From assembly GCA_037042185.1 (NCBI GenBank), contig JAXQJY010000027.1, positions 1,860,001 through 1,924,000 of the forward strand: a stretch of DNA of 64,000 nt. Direction: 5' to 3'. Positions 44,571 through 56,514 of the stretch are shown in pieces. A program made the translations under genes and the position numbers. Positions within the stretch are counted from its first letter, which is position 1. Each line of letters begins with the position of its first letter. Source of the stretch: Sordariomycetes sp. S80-01Y. Taxonomy: Eukaryota; Ascomycota; Sordariomycetes. The notes beneath the pieces were generated by a model. The model did not search any database. It was not told the DNA's origin and saw only the letters and a list, made by a program, of their open reading frames with translations.

Positions 44571-45491
44571 ATGCAAAGGCCCTGGATTGTTCATTCTTTT
44601 AGATGGTATACCCCCTTCTGCGGATATGGGTCAGGAGGGAGCAGGCTGGCTCCATAGAAATGACCGCTGGTTGTGGGAGTTATGTGTCGAACCGCATGAT
44701 ACAATTAGACGCTTTCCTTGCTCATCTCCTTTTGTACGGGGATCTGTCGGCTGGACGCCCAGGCATAGCCTCCTACAATGCCAAGCAGTCCTGCATCGGC
44801 AGCATTGTATAGGTAGTAGAGGGCCGAGTAGCCGCAGGAGATGACGTGCAGACATCAAACCTCAAGGGGTGTACAGTGACGTCTCACTAGTCGCATGAAT
44901 AAATCGATCATCCGGCATCATTGAAGGAGCGAATATGGAAGACTCCTAGGGGTGCGTAGAGGTCCGCATCAGCCAGAACATTGGACTAGCAGCAGTACAT
45001 GGATTTGCGCCTAAGCTCAGTCAATGAGAAAACACGTAGAAATTCGATTGATCCGTTCGCAACGAGTTCGGCATTGCCCTGCCGGGAACTGAGGGCCGTT
45101 CATGGAGGGTGGTACTGATTTCGATAGCCTGACGGATGATGGAGATGCTTCTGGCCTGGCGTCGGTGCTCTTGGGGTATGCAGACATGCGGGGTGCAAGC
45201 TGGGCGTTGCGTGTGGTTGGGCATCGATTGGTTATTGGAACACGTGAAAGTGTCAAAGTAAGCCGGTGGTGACGCTGGATCTGGCGAAGAGTTCGTGATA
45301 CTCGTATCTAAGATCTGGCAGAAAGTGTGGACTGAGGTACCTGCAGAGCGGAGGGAAGCCATCCGTGTCTTCAGCGGCTCAGTGGGCACTGGCAGACGCC
45401 GCAGGGGCCGGGGCTGTTGCCGTTGTTGACCGCTGCCACTGTAGCGGCAGTGGACTAATTCAGTTCAAGGCCCCCAAAACCCCCCCAGAAA
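44571..45491. other. Intergenic, with an exon-like minus-strand remnant
   Basis: 921 bases between GH105 and the TPR gene. Apart from the frame at 44705-44848 listed separately, nothing was recognised. Confidence 0.5.
44705..44848 (-). pseudogene. Orphan coding-like segment, unidentified
   Basis: About 45 codons on the minus strand ending in TAA at 44705 read like real protein: SALYYLYNAADAG, then LLGIVGGYAWASSR and QKEMSKESV. Hydrophobic helix followed by a charged tail, as in a membrane protein C-terminus. No ATG or clear acceptor precedes it, and the upstream 500 bases show no matching exons. Either a gene remnant or the last exon of an unrecognised gene. Low confidence. Confidence 0.25.
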
Positions 45492-47285
45492 ATGGGTAGC
45501 GATCTGCCGAGGTCCACTCTCCAGTCTCACGTCCCGTCTCAAGCAACCTCAACCCTGCCAACCACGCGCGCACCATCGACCAAAGCAGAAGACATGCCCG
45601 TCGAGGACAGAGCCAAGGTCGCATTCGACAGCTACTACGATCTCGGCGGCTTTCATCGCTCTATTTCCACCGACGACGCCGCTGCCCAGACCTGGTTCGA
45701 CCGGGGCCTGATCTGGGGCTACGCCTTCAACCACGAGGAAGCCACGCAATGCTTCGAGCGAGCCATTGCCCATGATCCGAAGTGTGCCATGGCCTATTGG
45801 GGCTTGGCGTACGCTTTGGGTCCCAACTACAACAAGCCTTGGAAGCTTTTTGGCCGCAAAGAACGCCTGGATGTCGTAGAGCGAACCCAAAATGCAGTCG
45901 AGAAAGCCGTGGCCCATGCCTCCACCGCCACTCCTGTTGAGCGTGCTCTCGTCGGGGCTCTGTCACGTCGCTATCCCCAGCATCAGGAGCCCACCAAGAC
46001 AAATTGCTCCGAGTGGAATCGGGCATACGCCGATGCTATGGCACCTGTCTTTGCCCAGTTCCCTGAGGACCCCGATGTCGCTGCTCTGTACGCGGATGCC
46101 ATGATGAACTTGACTCCGTGGCAGCTGTGGGATATCAAGACTGGCGAGCCTGCTTCTGGAGCTCGAACGCTGGAGATTAAAAGGGTCCTGGAGAGTTCCA
46201 TGTCGACGGAAAGAGGCTACATGCATGCTGGAGTGCTGCATCTCTACATCCATCTCATGGAAATGTCCAAGGAGCCCGAGATCGCCGCCCCTGCTGGTGA
46301 CCGGTTGCGAGGTCTCATACCTGACGCAGGCCACCTCAACCACATGCCCAGTCACTTGGACATTCTGATGGGCTTATACGGAAAAGCTGTAGTCGCCAAC
46401 ACCGATGCCATCCGAGCTGACGAGATCTTTCTGGCTCGAGAGGGTCCCATGAACTTCTACACCCTCTACCGCTCACACGATTACCACTTCCGCCTTTATG
46501 CTGCCATGTTCTCTGGACAGTCGAAAATTGCCTTCGACACTGTCAACCGGCTAGAAGCGACCATCTCCGATGATCTGCTACGGATGGAGTCGCCTCCCAT
46601 GGCGGACTGGCTGGAGAGCTTTCTGGCCATGCGCGTTCACGCATTCATCCGCTTTGGCAAGTGGCGGGATGTCCTTGCCATAGCTCTCCCTGAGGACAAG
46701 GACCTGTACTGTGTCACCACAGCCCTCACATACTATGCGAAGGGCATGGCTTTCGCAGCCCTGGGCGAAGTGGCCGAGGCAGAGAAGCAGCGACTGTGTT
46801 TCCAAAAGGCGATTCCCAGGGTCAAGCCCAGCCGCACATTGTTCAACAACAGATGTGTTGACATCTTGCATGTCGCCGAGTCCATTTTGGATGGAGAGCT
46901 TGAATACCGCCGCGGAAACTACGAGATCGCATTTGCCCACTTGCGAGACTCGATCGATCGGTACGACAGTCTACCCTTCGACGAGCCCTGGGGCTGGATG
47001 CAGCCCACGCGACATGCTTACGGCGCCCTTCTACTTGAGCAAGGCCACGTCGAAGACGCTCTGTCAGTCTACAGCTCGGATCTGGGCTACGACAACTTGC
47101 TGCCGAGGACGCACCAACATCCGAACAACGTCTGGTCCCTGCATGGTTACCACGAGTGTCTAGTCAGACTCGGACGGGTCGGTGAAGCGAAGAAGATTAA
47201 GCCTGCTCTGGACGCCGCACTAGAGCTTGCCGATGTGCCAATCCGATCCTCGTGTTTCTGTCGGAATACTACGCATAAGTTGTGA
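45492..47285 (+). CDS. TPR-repeat protein, TTC38-like
   Basis: One exon of 597 residues. Helical repeats are visible throughout: FNHEEATQCFERAIAHDPKC with AMAYWGLAYALGPNYN, LYADAMMNLTPWQLWD, and HMPSHLDILMGLYGKAV followed by FAHLRDSIDRYDSL near the end. The HMPSHL and YNKPW blocks are typical of TTC38-like proteins of fungi and of similar bacterial TPR proteins. The biochemical role is unknown; TPRs bind partners. Residues 1-40 are Ser/Thr/Pro-rich and poorly conserved looking. Absence of introns in a 1.8 kb gene hints at bacterial descent (weak inference). It lies between GH105 and the NRPS-like gene and converges on the latter. Confidence 0.8.
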   Translation: MGSDLPRSTLQSHVPSQATSTLPTTRAPSTKAEDMPVEDRAKVAFDSYYDLGGFHRSISTDDAAAQTWFDRGLIWGYAFNHEEATQCFERAIAHDPKCAMAYWGLAYALGPNYNKPWKLFGRKERLDVVERTQNAVEKAVAHASTATPVERALVGALSRRYPQHQEPTKTNCSEWNRAYADAMAPVFAQFPEDPDVAALYADAMMNLTPWQLWDIKTGEPASGARTLEIKRVLESSMSTERGYMHAGVLHLYIHLMEMSKEPEIAAPAGDRLRGLIPDAGHLNHMPSHLDILMGLYGKAVVANTDAIRADEIFLAREGPMNFYTLYRSHDYHFRLYAAMFSGQSKIAFDTVNRLEATISDDLLRMESPPMADWLESFLAMRVHAFIRFGKWRDVLAIALPEDKDLYCVTTALTYYAKGMAFAALGEVAEAEKQRLCFQKAIPRVKPSRTLFNNRCVDILHVAESILDGELEYRRGNYEIAFAHLRDSIDRYDSLPFDEPWGWMQPTRHAYGALLLEQGHVEDALSVYSSDLGYDNLLPRTHQHPNNVWSLHGYHECLVRLGRVGEAKKIKPALDAALELADVPIRSSCFCRNTTHKL

Positions 47286-47847
47286 TGATATAGACGAGAA
47301 CGGTGTTAGGCCAGCGCATTTTGGGACTTTTACTGGCGTTGACTGTTCTTCACTACTTTAGAAGTACGCATTGCAACGGCGAAATTGATGACTGATGGCT
47401 ATAACATAGGCTTTACAGCAGGTATCAACCGTTGATAAACGGTGTAACAAATTGAATCTTAAGACCTTGGAATAACTGATCAATAAGTATGTGCCCTTGA
47501 CAACGTAGAAAGGGAAAGCTGATCTACGGTCACTTACCAAGGTCTGGCTGATGTACTAACATCGTTGGTGGCCTGTTCAGGCGGTGCTAATGGTCTCTTT
47601 GACTAAATTGCAGAGTGATCGCGATTCATGGCAGGCAATGGAGTATAACATGGAGTGAGTCGAGGAGGAAATTCTGTTTAGTATCATGACTGCTCGTTGG
47701 TCGCCGTCGATCACAATCACCGAGGTACCAAAGAGGAAATACAGTATAGGTAGTTTGGGACACTCATCACAAAGCTATGAACATCAAATAAGATGGTACA
47801 GACCCCAACGCCAGTTATTCTAACGAGGTTCTTGATAACCTGCGTAC
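47286..47847. other. Convergent intergenic region
   Basis: 562 bases, A/T-richer than the flanks, between the TPR and NRPS-like genes. No ORF of note. Confidence 0.5.
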
Positions 47848-50800
47848 TTACACCCATTCCTTCAGCCATGCTTCCACGCACCTCCTTAGGAGCCCACTGG
47901 TCACCACATCGTACCCTTTGCGCATGACCTGGCTCCTCGCCTCCGTCCGCGTAGTGTCAAATACGAGGCCACTCCTGCCGGGCCTGTCGTTGTCATACTT
48001 CTCGGCGAAGAAATCCAACAACTTGATGGTCGGGTTCAGCTTGGGGCCTTGCTCGCTCTCCCGCAGACGCCTCACCCACTCGCGTTGGCTGACAACCTCG
48101 AATTTGAGGCCAGCTTCCGCTAAGGCAGGAAGAACTTGATCCGTCCAAAGGACCGAGGCGGGGTTCTGGACATGGTAGACCACGTCTGCTCCATCTGGAA
48201 CCTGGAAGTAGGCTGCAGTCTGGTTGCTCACGGGTGCAAGACCGCCGAGCTCAATGATAGCCTCGGCGCAAAGATCGACTGGTAGCCACCACGGAGTCTC
48301 GTCCAGGGCCGGCAAGGCACCGAAAGCGTGAGCCGCGCGGAACATGAGCGGGATGGCCTCGGTCGAGTTCCAGATACCTTGCTTCGAGTCGCCGATGATT
48401 TGTCCTGACCGAAGGACCCGAGCCTCCATCCCCGTCATCTTGGCCGCTGCGGTGACGATGTGCTCAGCTACCCATTTGCTGCGTGCGTAGCCCATATTCT
48501 GCGCGTGTGCCGGATCTTCGACGACAGCCTCCGGTACCGTCGCCGGAGAGGGAGTGCCTGCCGCGGCTGAGATGGAGGAAATGAAGGCAAGGCGGGCCGG
48601 TCGTGCGAACGGGACCGAGAGACAGAGGTCTAGTAAGTTCTTGAGCCCGGCGATGTGCTGCGCTTCGAAACTTCGGACTCCAATATTAAAGTTGACGGCC
48701 CAGGCGGAGTGGATGACGGATGTGACGGTGGAGGAGAGAGCGGTGAAGACTGCCTGGCCTAGGCCAAGATCAGACTGTCCCAGGTCTGCAGGCAGAGCTG
48801 TGAACGTGGCTGAGTGGTGCAGAGATGAAAGCCCCTGTTCTCTGAGGCCGGCGAGGATGCGCTGGTGTGCGGAGCTGTGGTGTGGGGTGAGGCCTCTTGT
48901 ATGCAGTGACTCAAGAACACGTTGCTGAGCGGCTTCAGGTGTGGAAGCCCGTACCAGACAGTATACATGACGAACATGAGGTAGGGAAATAAGTTGAGAG
49001 AGAATATGCGCGCCCAGAGAGCCAGTCGCACCGGTGAGAAGCTGACGATCGTTAGCACAGCCCCTTTTTCCAAAAAGGGGTAGTGGGAAGAACAAGGTAA
49101 ACTCACAATAACCTCCCCGTCTGGTATTTCCGTGCCACCCACGAATGGCTTAAAATCAGAGTATTTGGACACCAACTCCCGCATGACATCTTCCTCCGAT
49201 TGCTGAACCAGGTCTGAACCTGTCCGCAGCGAGTTCAAGTAGGCAGCCAGGCTCTTCACAGTGGGGTAGTCGAAGAAGACCTGTTGGGGCACCGGCTTCT
49301 CTCCGAGATCCAACTCACGCATCAAGTACGCACGCGCTGTGATGGCTTGCAGGCTGTCCATCCCGGCTGCGAAGAAGTCCGTCTCGGCGCTGAGGCCTGC
49401 TGCAAGGCCGATTCGCTCTGTGAGCAGCTTCAGGAGGTACTCTTCCAGCTCCGGGACATCGAGGGCCAGCCTGTCTGCGTTCCCGGGGTTTTCGAATCTT
49501 TGGTACACGTCCTCGATCACTTCCTTGAAGTGCTCGTAGCTGGCGGCACGGATGACTGTGCCCTTGTCTGTGCGTGGGTATTCAGTGCCAGCAGGCATGA
49601 TCTGCACCATCTCCCGGGATACCCTGCCGAAGTGCTCCGCCCTTTGGTTTGCGTCTTCGATTGTCGGCCACAACAGGTCCAGGAGCTCCCCTGCGGAATA
49701 GCCCTTGTCTGCTGCGTGTTGACTAGGGATGATGAGAAGCCCGGGGAAAGCCCTGCCGACACCAAATACCAGACAGTCCTGGACCAGCTCGCTTTGGCGC
49801 ACCCTATGCTCATAAGGGACAGGGAGTACCTTCTCGCCGTTGAACAGGGTCACTCGGTCATCTAGACGACCTAAGTACTTCCACGCATCCGGGATGGTCG
49901 GGTGCTTAACGAAGGTGTCCCGCGTGCGAAAAGAATCTGGCGGGTCGTCGCAGTTGGACGTTGTCTTGGAGGGAAGCCCGCTCAGCACAATCAGCTCAAA
50001 GATACCGGCGGTAATCTCGTCGAATGCCAGGTAGGGTGCTGTGCTCTTTAGTGGACGGACGTAGTTCCAGGCTTTGTCCACGGCGTTGTCTCTTTGGGAA
50101 GTCATGAGCTGGCCCATTTCTGTTCTGCAAGATAGTCAGTTCTGGCTTGCACAGGTGGACATGGGCAATGAACCACTTACGCGCCGAAGTGAGAGACAAT
50201 GTTGACCCCGTGCTGCACCAGCAGATCGCCCAAGTCATCCGGGCAGCTACTTCCGCCGAACAAGACCAACTTGGCCTTTGCCAGCTCCGCAATCCCCTCC
50301 TCGGTCTCAGCCAGAACCTTCAGTGCGTAAGGTACACAGTGAAAGCTCTCAAATTCGATGGTCTTCATTGCCGAGACCAAGTGGCCGTTAGTCAACGGGA
50401 GGTTGGCGTTGTAGATCATGGTTCGCTTGCCCGCCAGAATGCCCCTGAAAGTTGTCGACAAGCCGTGGTTGTGAAAGAGTGGCAGCGTAACAAACGCTCG
50501 CATCCCACTGCCAACAGCATAGTTGCTGAGACATTGTCTGTGGGTCTGATAGATTGGCTTGGGAAGGCCAGTGCTTCCTGACGAGTGGACGATGAAAGCT
50601 ACTGTGTCCTCCTCGTTGGTGAGCTCAGTTTCGCGCTGGAATCGTGGGGCATACGCTGCCGGTGACCCCCAGATCGACTTGTCCGGAAGCCGAAAGCTTT
50701 GAACCGCGTACAGCTCTTGAACACCTTTAACAACAGTGTCAAACTTAGGAGCCGTCACAATGCGAGTGCAGTCTGTCTTGCTGAGCAGGGAAATGTATGC

Positions 50801-51245
50801 TTCCGTTGGCAGACGATTCGACAGGAACATAACAGAGAACCCCATGCGAGTGATGGCGAGGAGAGTAACAATGTAGTCGAGGTTCGATGGGCCTAGGATA
50901 CCGACAACCTCAGCCTTGTCGCTTTTTGATTGCTAGGAGCGTTAGATGTGGTCTGGATTGAAGTAGCAACGGTCTTACTGAAGGCCGCAGTCCCTGATTT
51001 GAAAGCCATCGCGCTGCCTCGTCTGCGAATGCATCCAGTTCCCTGGCTGTGTAGTCCACAAAATCCGAAGCCCCGTTCTCGGAGGCAGGATAGGCGATGA
51101 GTGGAGTGTCAGGAATGGTCTGAGCCTGATAAACCATGAAGTCGGTTATACTATTGATCTTTCCAGGCGTCTCAACAGCGCTCGTGGTAACAGCCGGACC
51201 CTTGCCAGGGTCCAAGCCAACGATAGGCCTGGTGAGGGTAGCCAT
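47848..51245 (-). CDS. NRPS-like carboxylic acid reductase (adenylation - carrier - thioester reductase)
   Basis: Four exons, 50979-51245, 50181-50932, 49107-50124 and 47848-49041, coding for 1,076 residues. Domain order: adenylation about 30-540, with A3 HSSGSTGLPKPI, A5 SHFGATEMG and A8 YLGRLDDRVTLFNGEK; peptidyl carrier about 560-640 with the phosphopantetheine Ser about 597 in FFAAGMDSLQ; reductase about 680-1076 with the NADPH-binding LLTGATGSLGAHIL and the catalytic Tyr-Lys in GYARSKWVAEH. No condensation domain. Such A-T-R proteins activate a free carboxylic acid, hold it as a thioester and release it as an aldehyde with NADPH. Substrate cannot be read by eye. A word pair shared with the dehydratase and aldo-keto reductase promoters lies about 180-203 bases upstream. 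It is the last of four minus-strand genes of cluster B. Confidence 0.93.
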
Positions 51246-51679
51246 GGTGGTTGATGGGGTCTTGCTGGCACAGACGGACAACTTGCGGATCGACTAAATA
51301 AGATCAATCAAGAAACATGGAATATCAACAAAGGCAGACCTGAAGATTGCCGCATATTTCTCCGGCGGATTAACGATGCTAGTGTTGTTTTCTCGATGTT
51401 CGAGTTCAATGGTCAATGGACGCCGGTTCGGATAAAGGGTCGGAAAAGGGGCAGTGGAGGGGGGAACGCGTAACCGAACCGGTCTCATCCCGCCGTCTCC
51501 CCACTACGGTACTATGTGTCGGCAGTACTCCCAACCCTCAGGCTTGTCAGGAAATTTGTTCCCTGCATTGGTCCCATGGCCAGATTTGTAGATAAGTGGA
51601 CTACATAGCGATGACCGGATCGAAGGTTCGGGCAGCTCTATTCCACGGAAATGGGGAATCGAGCTTGTTCGAGATCCGA
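51246..51679. promoter_or_regulatory. Promoter of NRPS-like gene, 3' region of second regulator
   Basis: 434 bases. Contains TATCCGAAC on the minus strand (51426-51434) and GTCGGAAAAG on the plus strand (51439-51448), both also found before the aldo-keto reductase. CGGATAAA at 51429-51436 matches the published AraR-type consensus CGGDTAAW, possibly by chance. Confidence 0.45.
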
Positions 51680-54206
51680 TCAGCCGTTCATACCATCCCC
51701 CATTCCCATGTTCCACGTATCCATGTTGCCATCCCCCAGAAACCCGTCGAGCCTTCCCATGCCACCAATGACCTTGTGCTCGTCAGCAATCTAATGATTT
51801 TGAAGAACAGTTGCGCGCAACTTACGAGTGAGTCGAACTGCCCCCATCCGGTCATCTGGATAATCGAGCTACCTGGGCTCCCGTCGACGAACCCCAGAGG
51901 ATCGTCCAGAGCCAGTTGGCTATTGGCGTCTCCAGCATTTTGGGCGATACCAATCAAGTCGCCACCATTAGACCCAAGCATGTCAAGATTCGTTAATGCA
52001 CCGAGGACGGCATCGTCACCCTCTAGCTTCATTGTCTCCTGATTGCCGTCCTGGGCATTCGCTGTCATCGCGAGGAGGTGACTGTTATGTCTAAGTAACT
52101 CCAATCTGAGCTCTTGCAGCACGACCCCGTATCTCTGCGCCAGCGATCCCGGTGTTGCGATCGTCGTGATGAGAGATTGGCACTTGGTTGCAGCTTGGAA
52201 AGCGGGAAGATATGTCTCCAGCGGCGCATGACGCTGCTGGATAGCGTAGACATAGAGCATCACAACGGCGCAGAATGCGAAGTAGTGAGAGAACTAGAGC
52301 ATGTCAGTAACGCAAACTCTATTCGTGCAGCGTACGCGATTACCCAGAAAGTGCCGTATAATTGCCCGCCCGAGTGAAGCTCGCCCAGCTTGCTGACAAT
52401 GTTCATCGCAGCATCCAGGCACTTCTGGACGTGTTCTGCGCTGACCTCGGCATTGGGTCCTAGTTTCCTTTGTCGAGTTGATCCGAGGTTTGCCAAGTTT
52501 GCGAAATTATTCAAGAGAAACGGGCGATGAACCAAGATCTGCGCGTGCCAGCAGGCAAGATTGAGGACGTTGCGCTGGCGGAGGAAGATGGGTTGAAACA
52601 TGGACGGGTCGACCCCGGCAGTGTCCACGAGATAGCCTAAGCTCGTGCGCCACGAATCAATCTGCTGAGAGTAATTCGAAGCCAGCACGTGCAATTTGTC
52701 TGATGAAGGTGGTCGAATCCCGTACAGGTCTCGAAGTATCTTCGCCACGATGCGGGATAGCCTGATGTGTGCCACAGAGCCCGACATGACTGAGTGTAAG
52801 CTTGCTTGTGGCGGTGGTATCGCATGGCCCTTGACAAGGCGAAAGTCATCCACGCAGAGCGGCAGCTCCTGGTCGATGTCTTCATCATGGAAGGTACGCG
52901 GTCTTCCCAGAGCAGCGCTCAAATATGTGTCGAGATTGTAAGCACACCAGAAAGTTCGCTTGCGACATTCGAGGTCAATGTAGTCGACATTCCCGCTGGT
53001 ATCAACCCTTGACTTTCTGTGTATGCCCAGTGCCAGCATTAGATGAGCGGTCGTTCCAAACAAACTCCAGCAGTGGTTTATGCGTGAGTGAGAGAGGAGA
53101 AACAAGCACTGCATGAGCCGTGCCTGTACGCTGGTGAGCCGGATAGACCCTTTCTCAGCCGAAAGCTGATCCTCAGCAGCGGAGAAGAATCGGGCACTAG
53201 CAGGATTAGAAGAAGTTCAAGTAACCACTGGTGGGGAATTACCTTGCTGTGGGATCTATTTGGCCAGCCCTCGACTTTGGGTAGTTCTCGGCCGAGGCAA
53301 ACACCATGAATAGCAAGGCTGTCTTGCTGCGCGCGGCGGCTTGCTCTCTCATGGCACCGTTCGTGTCGTACAGCTCCGAAAGCCACGTCTCAACGGTCTG
53401 CCGATGAACATAGCGGTGTGTTGCCGACGCAAAGTCAAAGTATCTGGCAACTAACCCTTCAGCTTCCGACCGAGGCGGCAAAATCAAGAAACGCGGGTCA
53501 AACTCCGGCAGTGGTAGGTCTCCAAAGGTGAAGATCGAGGTATCAGATGACAAAGCCGCCGACGGTTGTTGACCAAGCTTTCTCTGAATGCGGAGCAGAA
53601 ACGAGGCCCCAGATGCAGGTCCGACATAGTGACCCTGCTGATCTGTCTGCACCGGCTCAGGTGAGTTACGCGATGAGTGGGCCGCCGAGGCCTCATGGAG
53701 CCCATTCGTTTCTGGGGGTAGTAGACCATGATTTAGTGAGACAGGGCTTGGGATGTGGTCCTGGTTTGGGTGGAGCTTTTCGCTCCCAAAAGCCTCGGGC
53801 ATGGTGTTGCGACGACTGTGCCCTGGATGCTCAGTGTGCTCGCCGGTTTCTTCCATCTCGATGGACGGCAGACGGCCCCGGCGATATACTGCTGTGTACC
53901 TACACTCGAGCTTGTTCCTCGAGCAGACGGTGCAGGGATATTTCCCCGAACAGCGTGTCTTGCGACTGAGAGCACTCAGTCAGCTCTCAGATCCACCCTC
54001 TCCCAAACTCTGCCGCGAAAGAAATACCGTGGGAAGACTCACGCCTTGCAACGATCACAAGCCCGACTAGCCCTCACTCTCTCATGGGGCGGCTTCCGCT
54101 GCTTCCTGGCAGGCTCATCGTGACTGTCGAAATTGCCAGTGGAATCGTCTCGCCAGCCTTGGTCGATTTCGGAGCTCGCGGGCTCTTCGCTGCTGTGTAT
54201 CCCCAT
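51680..54206 (-). CDS. Zn2Cys6 fungal transcription factor (cluster B)
   Basis: Five exons, 54043-54206, 53243-53965, 52344-53196, 51826-52293 and 51680-51772, coding for 766 residues. The zinc cluster is cut by intron 1 and reads C-x2-C-x6-C-x5-C-x2-C-x6-C (CDRCKARKTRC onward), preceded by a basic arm. The fungal_trans domain falls in exon 3 (INHCWSLFGTTAHLMLALG, ECRKRTFWCAYNLDTYLS, ALGRPRTFHDEDID). The last intron (51773-51825, GTAAGT..AAG) is inferred; without it the frame also stays open for a different tail. Start 54206 is the ATG whose frame reaches the zinc cluster; a nearby upstream ATG runs to a stop. It sits between the NRPS-like and dehydratase genes and is the probable regulator of cluster B. 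Confidence 0.88.
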
Positions 54207-54515
54207 CGCTGTAGCTGGTTGGGCTGCTGTGTGAGACGTCGGTAAAGGACATTACTTGGGGGGGAAGCCGGAAAAGGAACGAGCTCGGGAAAGCGATTGT
54301 TTTTATACGAATAAGCGGGGAAATGCAGATGCGGGGGCGGAGAACTCGACGGGGGTCGACTCCAATCTCGACATGTGCGGGGAGAAGCGACGGGTTTCTT
54401 GGGGAACAGCATCACGAGTCACGACACGTTGTTATTGTGCTCGTTCACCCTCTTAGAGATCATTTGCTCCTTGCGCTGTCAAAGATCCATAGAAGCTCTC
54501 TCAACCCTCTAACCT
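54207..54515. other. Short intergenic: regulator promoter and dehydratase 3' end
   Basis: 309 bases; holds CCGGAAAAGG at 54268-54277, 62 bases upstream of the regulator start, identical to 57961-57970 upstream of the aldo-keto reductase. Confidence 0.45.
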
Positions 54516-55761
54516 CTACCACTCTCGCCACTCACCACCGGGGCCAACGAACCCAGGGCTCACCCAAGGTACGGCACCCTTGCTCAGCTCCCGAACCTTC
54601 TCCTCGTCGATCTCAATGCCCAATCCCGGTCCCCTCATCAATTCAATGTAGCCATCCTTGACGTCCCAGATCTCGGGGTTCTTGATGTATGACAGCAGAT
54701 CGTGCCCACCAGTGTTGTAGTGAATCCCCAAGCTCATCTCTTGGATCGCAAAGTTGGCCGTCGTCGCATCCACCTGGATATTCGCAGCCAACGCGATGGG
54801 TCCCAATGGACAGTGAGGCGCAATTGCAACGTCGTACGTCTCTGCCATGGCGGCAATGCGGCGTAGTTCCGAGATGCCTCCCACGTGGGAGATGTCAGGC
54901 TGGAGTACATCGACACAAGCAGCTTCGAGGAATGGCTTGACGTCCCAGCGGCTGTGCAGCCTCTCCCCGAGAGCAATAGGCAACGAGGTCATCTGTGACA
55001 GCGCCTTGATTCCTTCGATATGTTCTGACAGCAGAGGTTCTTCGATGAACATAGGCTTATGTGGGGCGAGGGCGGCGGCGAGCTGTTTCGCCATGGGTCG
55101 ATGGACGCGGCCGTGGAAATCAACGCCGGCGTCCATGCCGAGAGCCTTGACAGCTTTGACTCTTTCAATGCAAGAATCGAGAGCTGATGGGGAATCGAGC
55201 CAACCAAGATCCTCGGTACCGTTCATCTTGATCGCCGTGAAGCCTTGGGACTTTCGACTTTGCCTAGACTGAATTAACCTCGCGGATGGGCCTTGGGAAG
55301 GGCAGTGCTAACGCTTGTGCTTCTATATCTTGTGGCCGATCGCCTCCAATCCAGGCATAAACCTTCAGCTTGTCTCGGACTTTGCCGCCGAGGAGTTCGT
55401 AGATGGGTACGCCGAATTTCCGGGCCTTCAAATCCCAGAGGGCAATGTCGATACCGGCCAGCGCACTCATGAAGACAGGACCACCGCGGTAGAAGCCCAT
55501 GCGCCACGTCTTTTGCCAGATGTGCTCGATCTCACTGCGGTCATTAGTCGTCTAGATTCATCGTGTTGACAGTACCGTCACTTACTCAGCTTCCATTCCC
55601 GTGTACTGGTCGATCCAAGCATCGAGACATCCCTCGACGGCTTGTGTGTGGCCCTCAAGGGAAGCCTCGCCCCATCCCACGTTGCCTGCCTCATCCGTAA
55701 TCTTGACAAACAGCCATCTGGGCGGTACTCTGAAGTACTCGATCGCGGAAATCTTTCCCAT
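54516..55761 (-). CDS. D-galactonate dehydratase (DgoD) family enolase-superfamily enzyme
   Basis: Three exons, 55586-55761, 55313-55534 and 54516-55263, coding for 381 residues, the same length as bacterial DgoD. The start at 55761 is the first ATG in frame and gives the DgoD-like N-terminus [16 protein letters not shown]. Conserved blocks: [55 protein letters not shown] and [11 protein letters not shown]. Metal ligands fall at Asp181, Glu207 and Glu233, with His183, His283 and Glu308, exactly two residues before their Escherichia coli counterparts. The reaction is D-galactonate to 2-keto-3-deoxygalactonate. The match to a bacterial pathway enzyme, now carrying two fungal introns, suggests an old transfer (inference). 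The pathway's kinase and aldolase are not in the window. Confidence 0.92.
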
Positions 55762-56514
55762 GTTTGCAACGATCTTGGGATTCAAAGTCGACAGTCGCGC
55801 GATAGTGGGAAGTAGTGGGACAAGATCGGGATGCAGAGCAGTGAAGTCCAAACAAAGACCTCGCGAAAAGATGCGCCTAAATTTTGAGGGACTTGAGTAT
55901 GTATATGGAGGCTCTCGGGCTGGCTTGAACCGTCGGAAAGAGAATCAAGTGGGGAATGAGTATCCGAGTCCGGAGGTCAGGCCGGAGGGGAAGCGGGGAG
56001 AGGCGCCTCCGCAGTCCTCGGGGCCCTGACGTATCCTGGCTATAGCGGAGTCGGGATTTGCTCCTCTGGGCTGCAGTAGGTTAATGAATGCCACAAAGTG
56101 TCGGGAAAACTCCTTGGACAAGTTGTAACAGTCTGTGCGTCACGCTTGCGTGATTATGTCTTCGGTTGGGAGACGTCTCAGCCGCCACTTACACGGATAT
56201 CAGAGCCCCACTACTGCTGTGCTTCACTGCGCGCCGTCGGCGAGCCTCCGATGATGAATCGCCTGAGCCAACTGCCGCTTTTGCTCTGTGGGTTTTCAAG
56301 ATGCGATGGTGCGTTGTAGGATCAAAAGCTCATGTGCGTTCATGAGGAATCTTGTAATGAAGTGGACAGTGTAGTGATGCATAAGCTCCCTGGCCTACTT
56401 TTATGTTGACTCTCTGGGTGGTCACTGATCTAGTAGAAAATGCCCTCCCAATTCCGAGCCTTGTTGCTCTATTTAGCTCCTCTCTTTAGGGAAGTTGTCT
56501 CGGCTATCCGGTAC
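55762..56514. promoter_or_regulatory. Dehydratase promoter and AKR 3' region
   Basis: 753 bases. GTCGGAAAG at 55932-55940 and TATCCGAG at 55961-55968 resemble the word pair before the NRPS-like and aldo-keto reductase genes. No gene seen. Confidence 0.4.

Noticed and set aside
51429-51436. AraR-type site CGGATAAA before the NRPS-like gene
   Set aside because: A single eight-base match to a degenerate consensus is expected often by chance; kept only as a side note.
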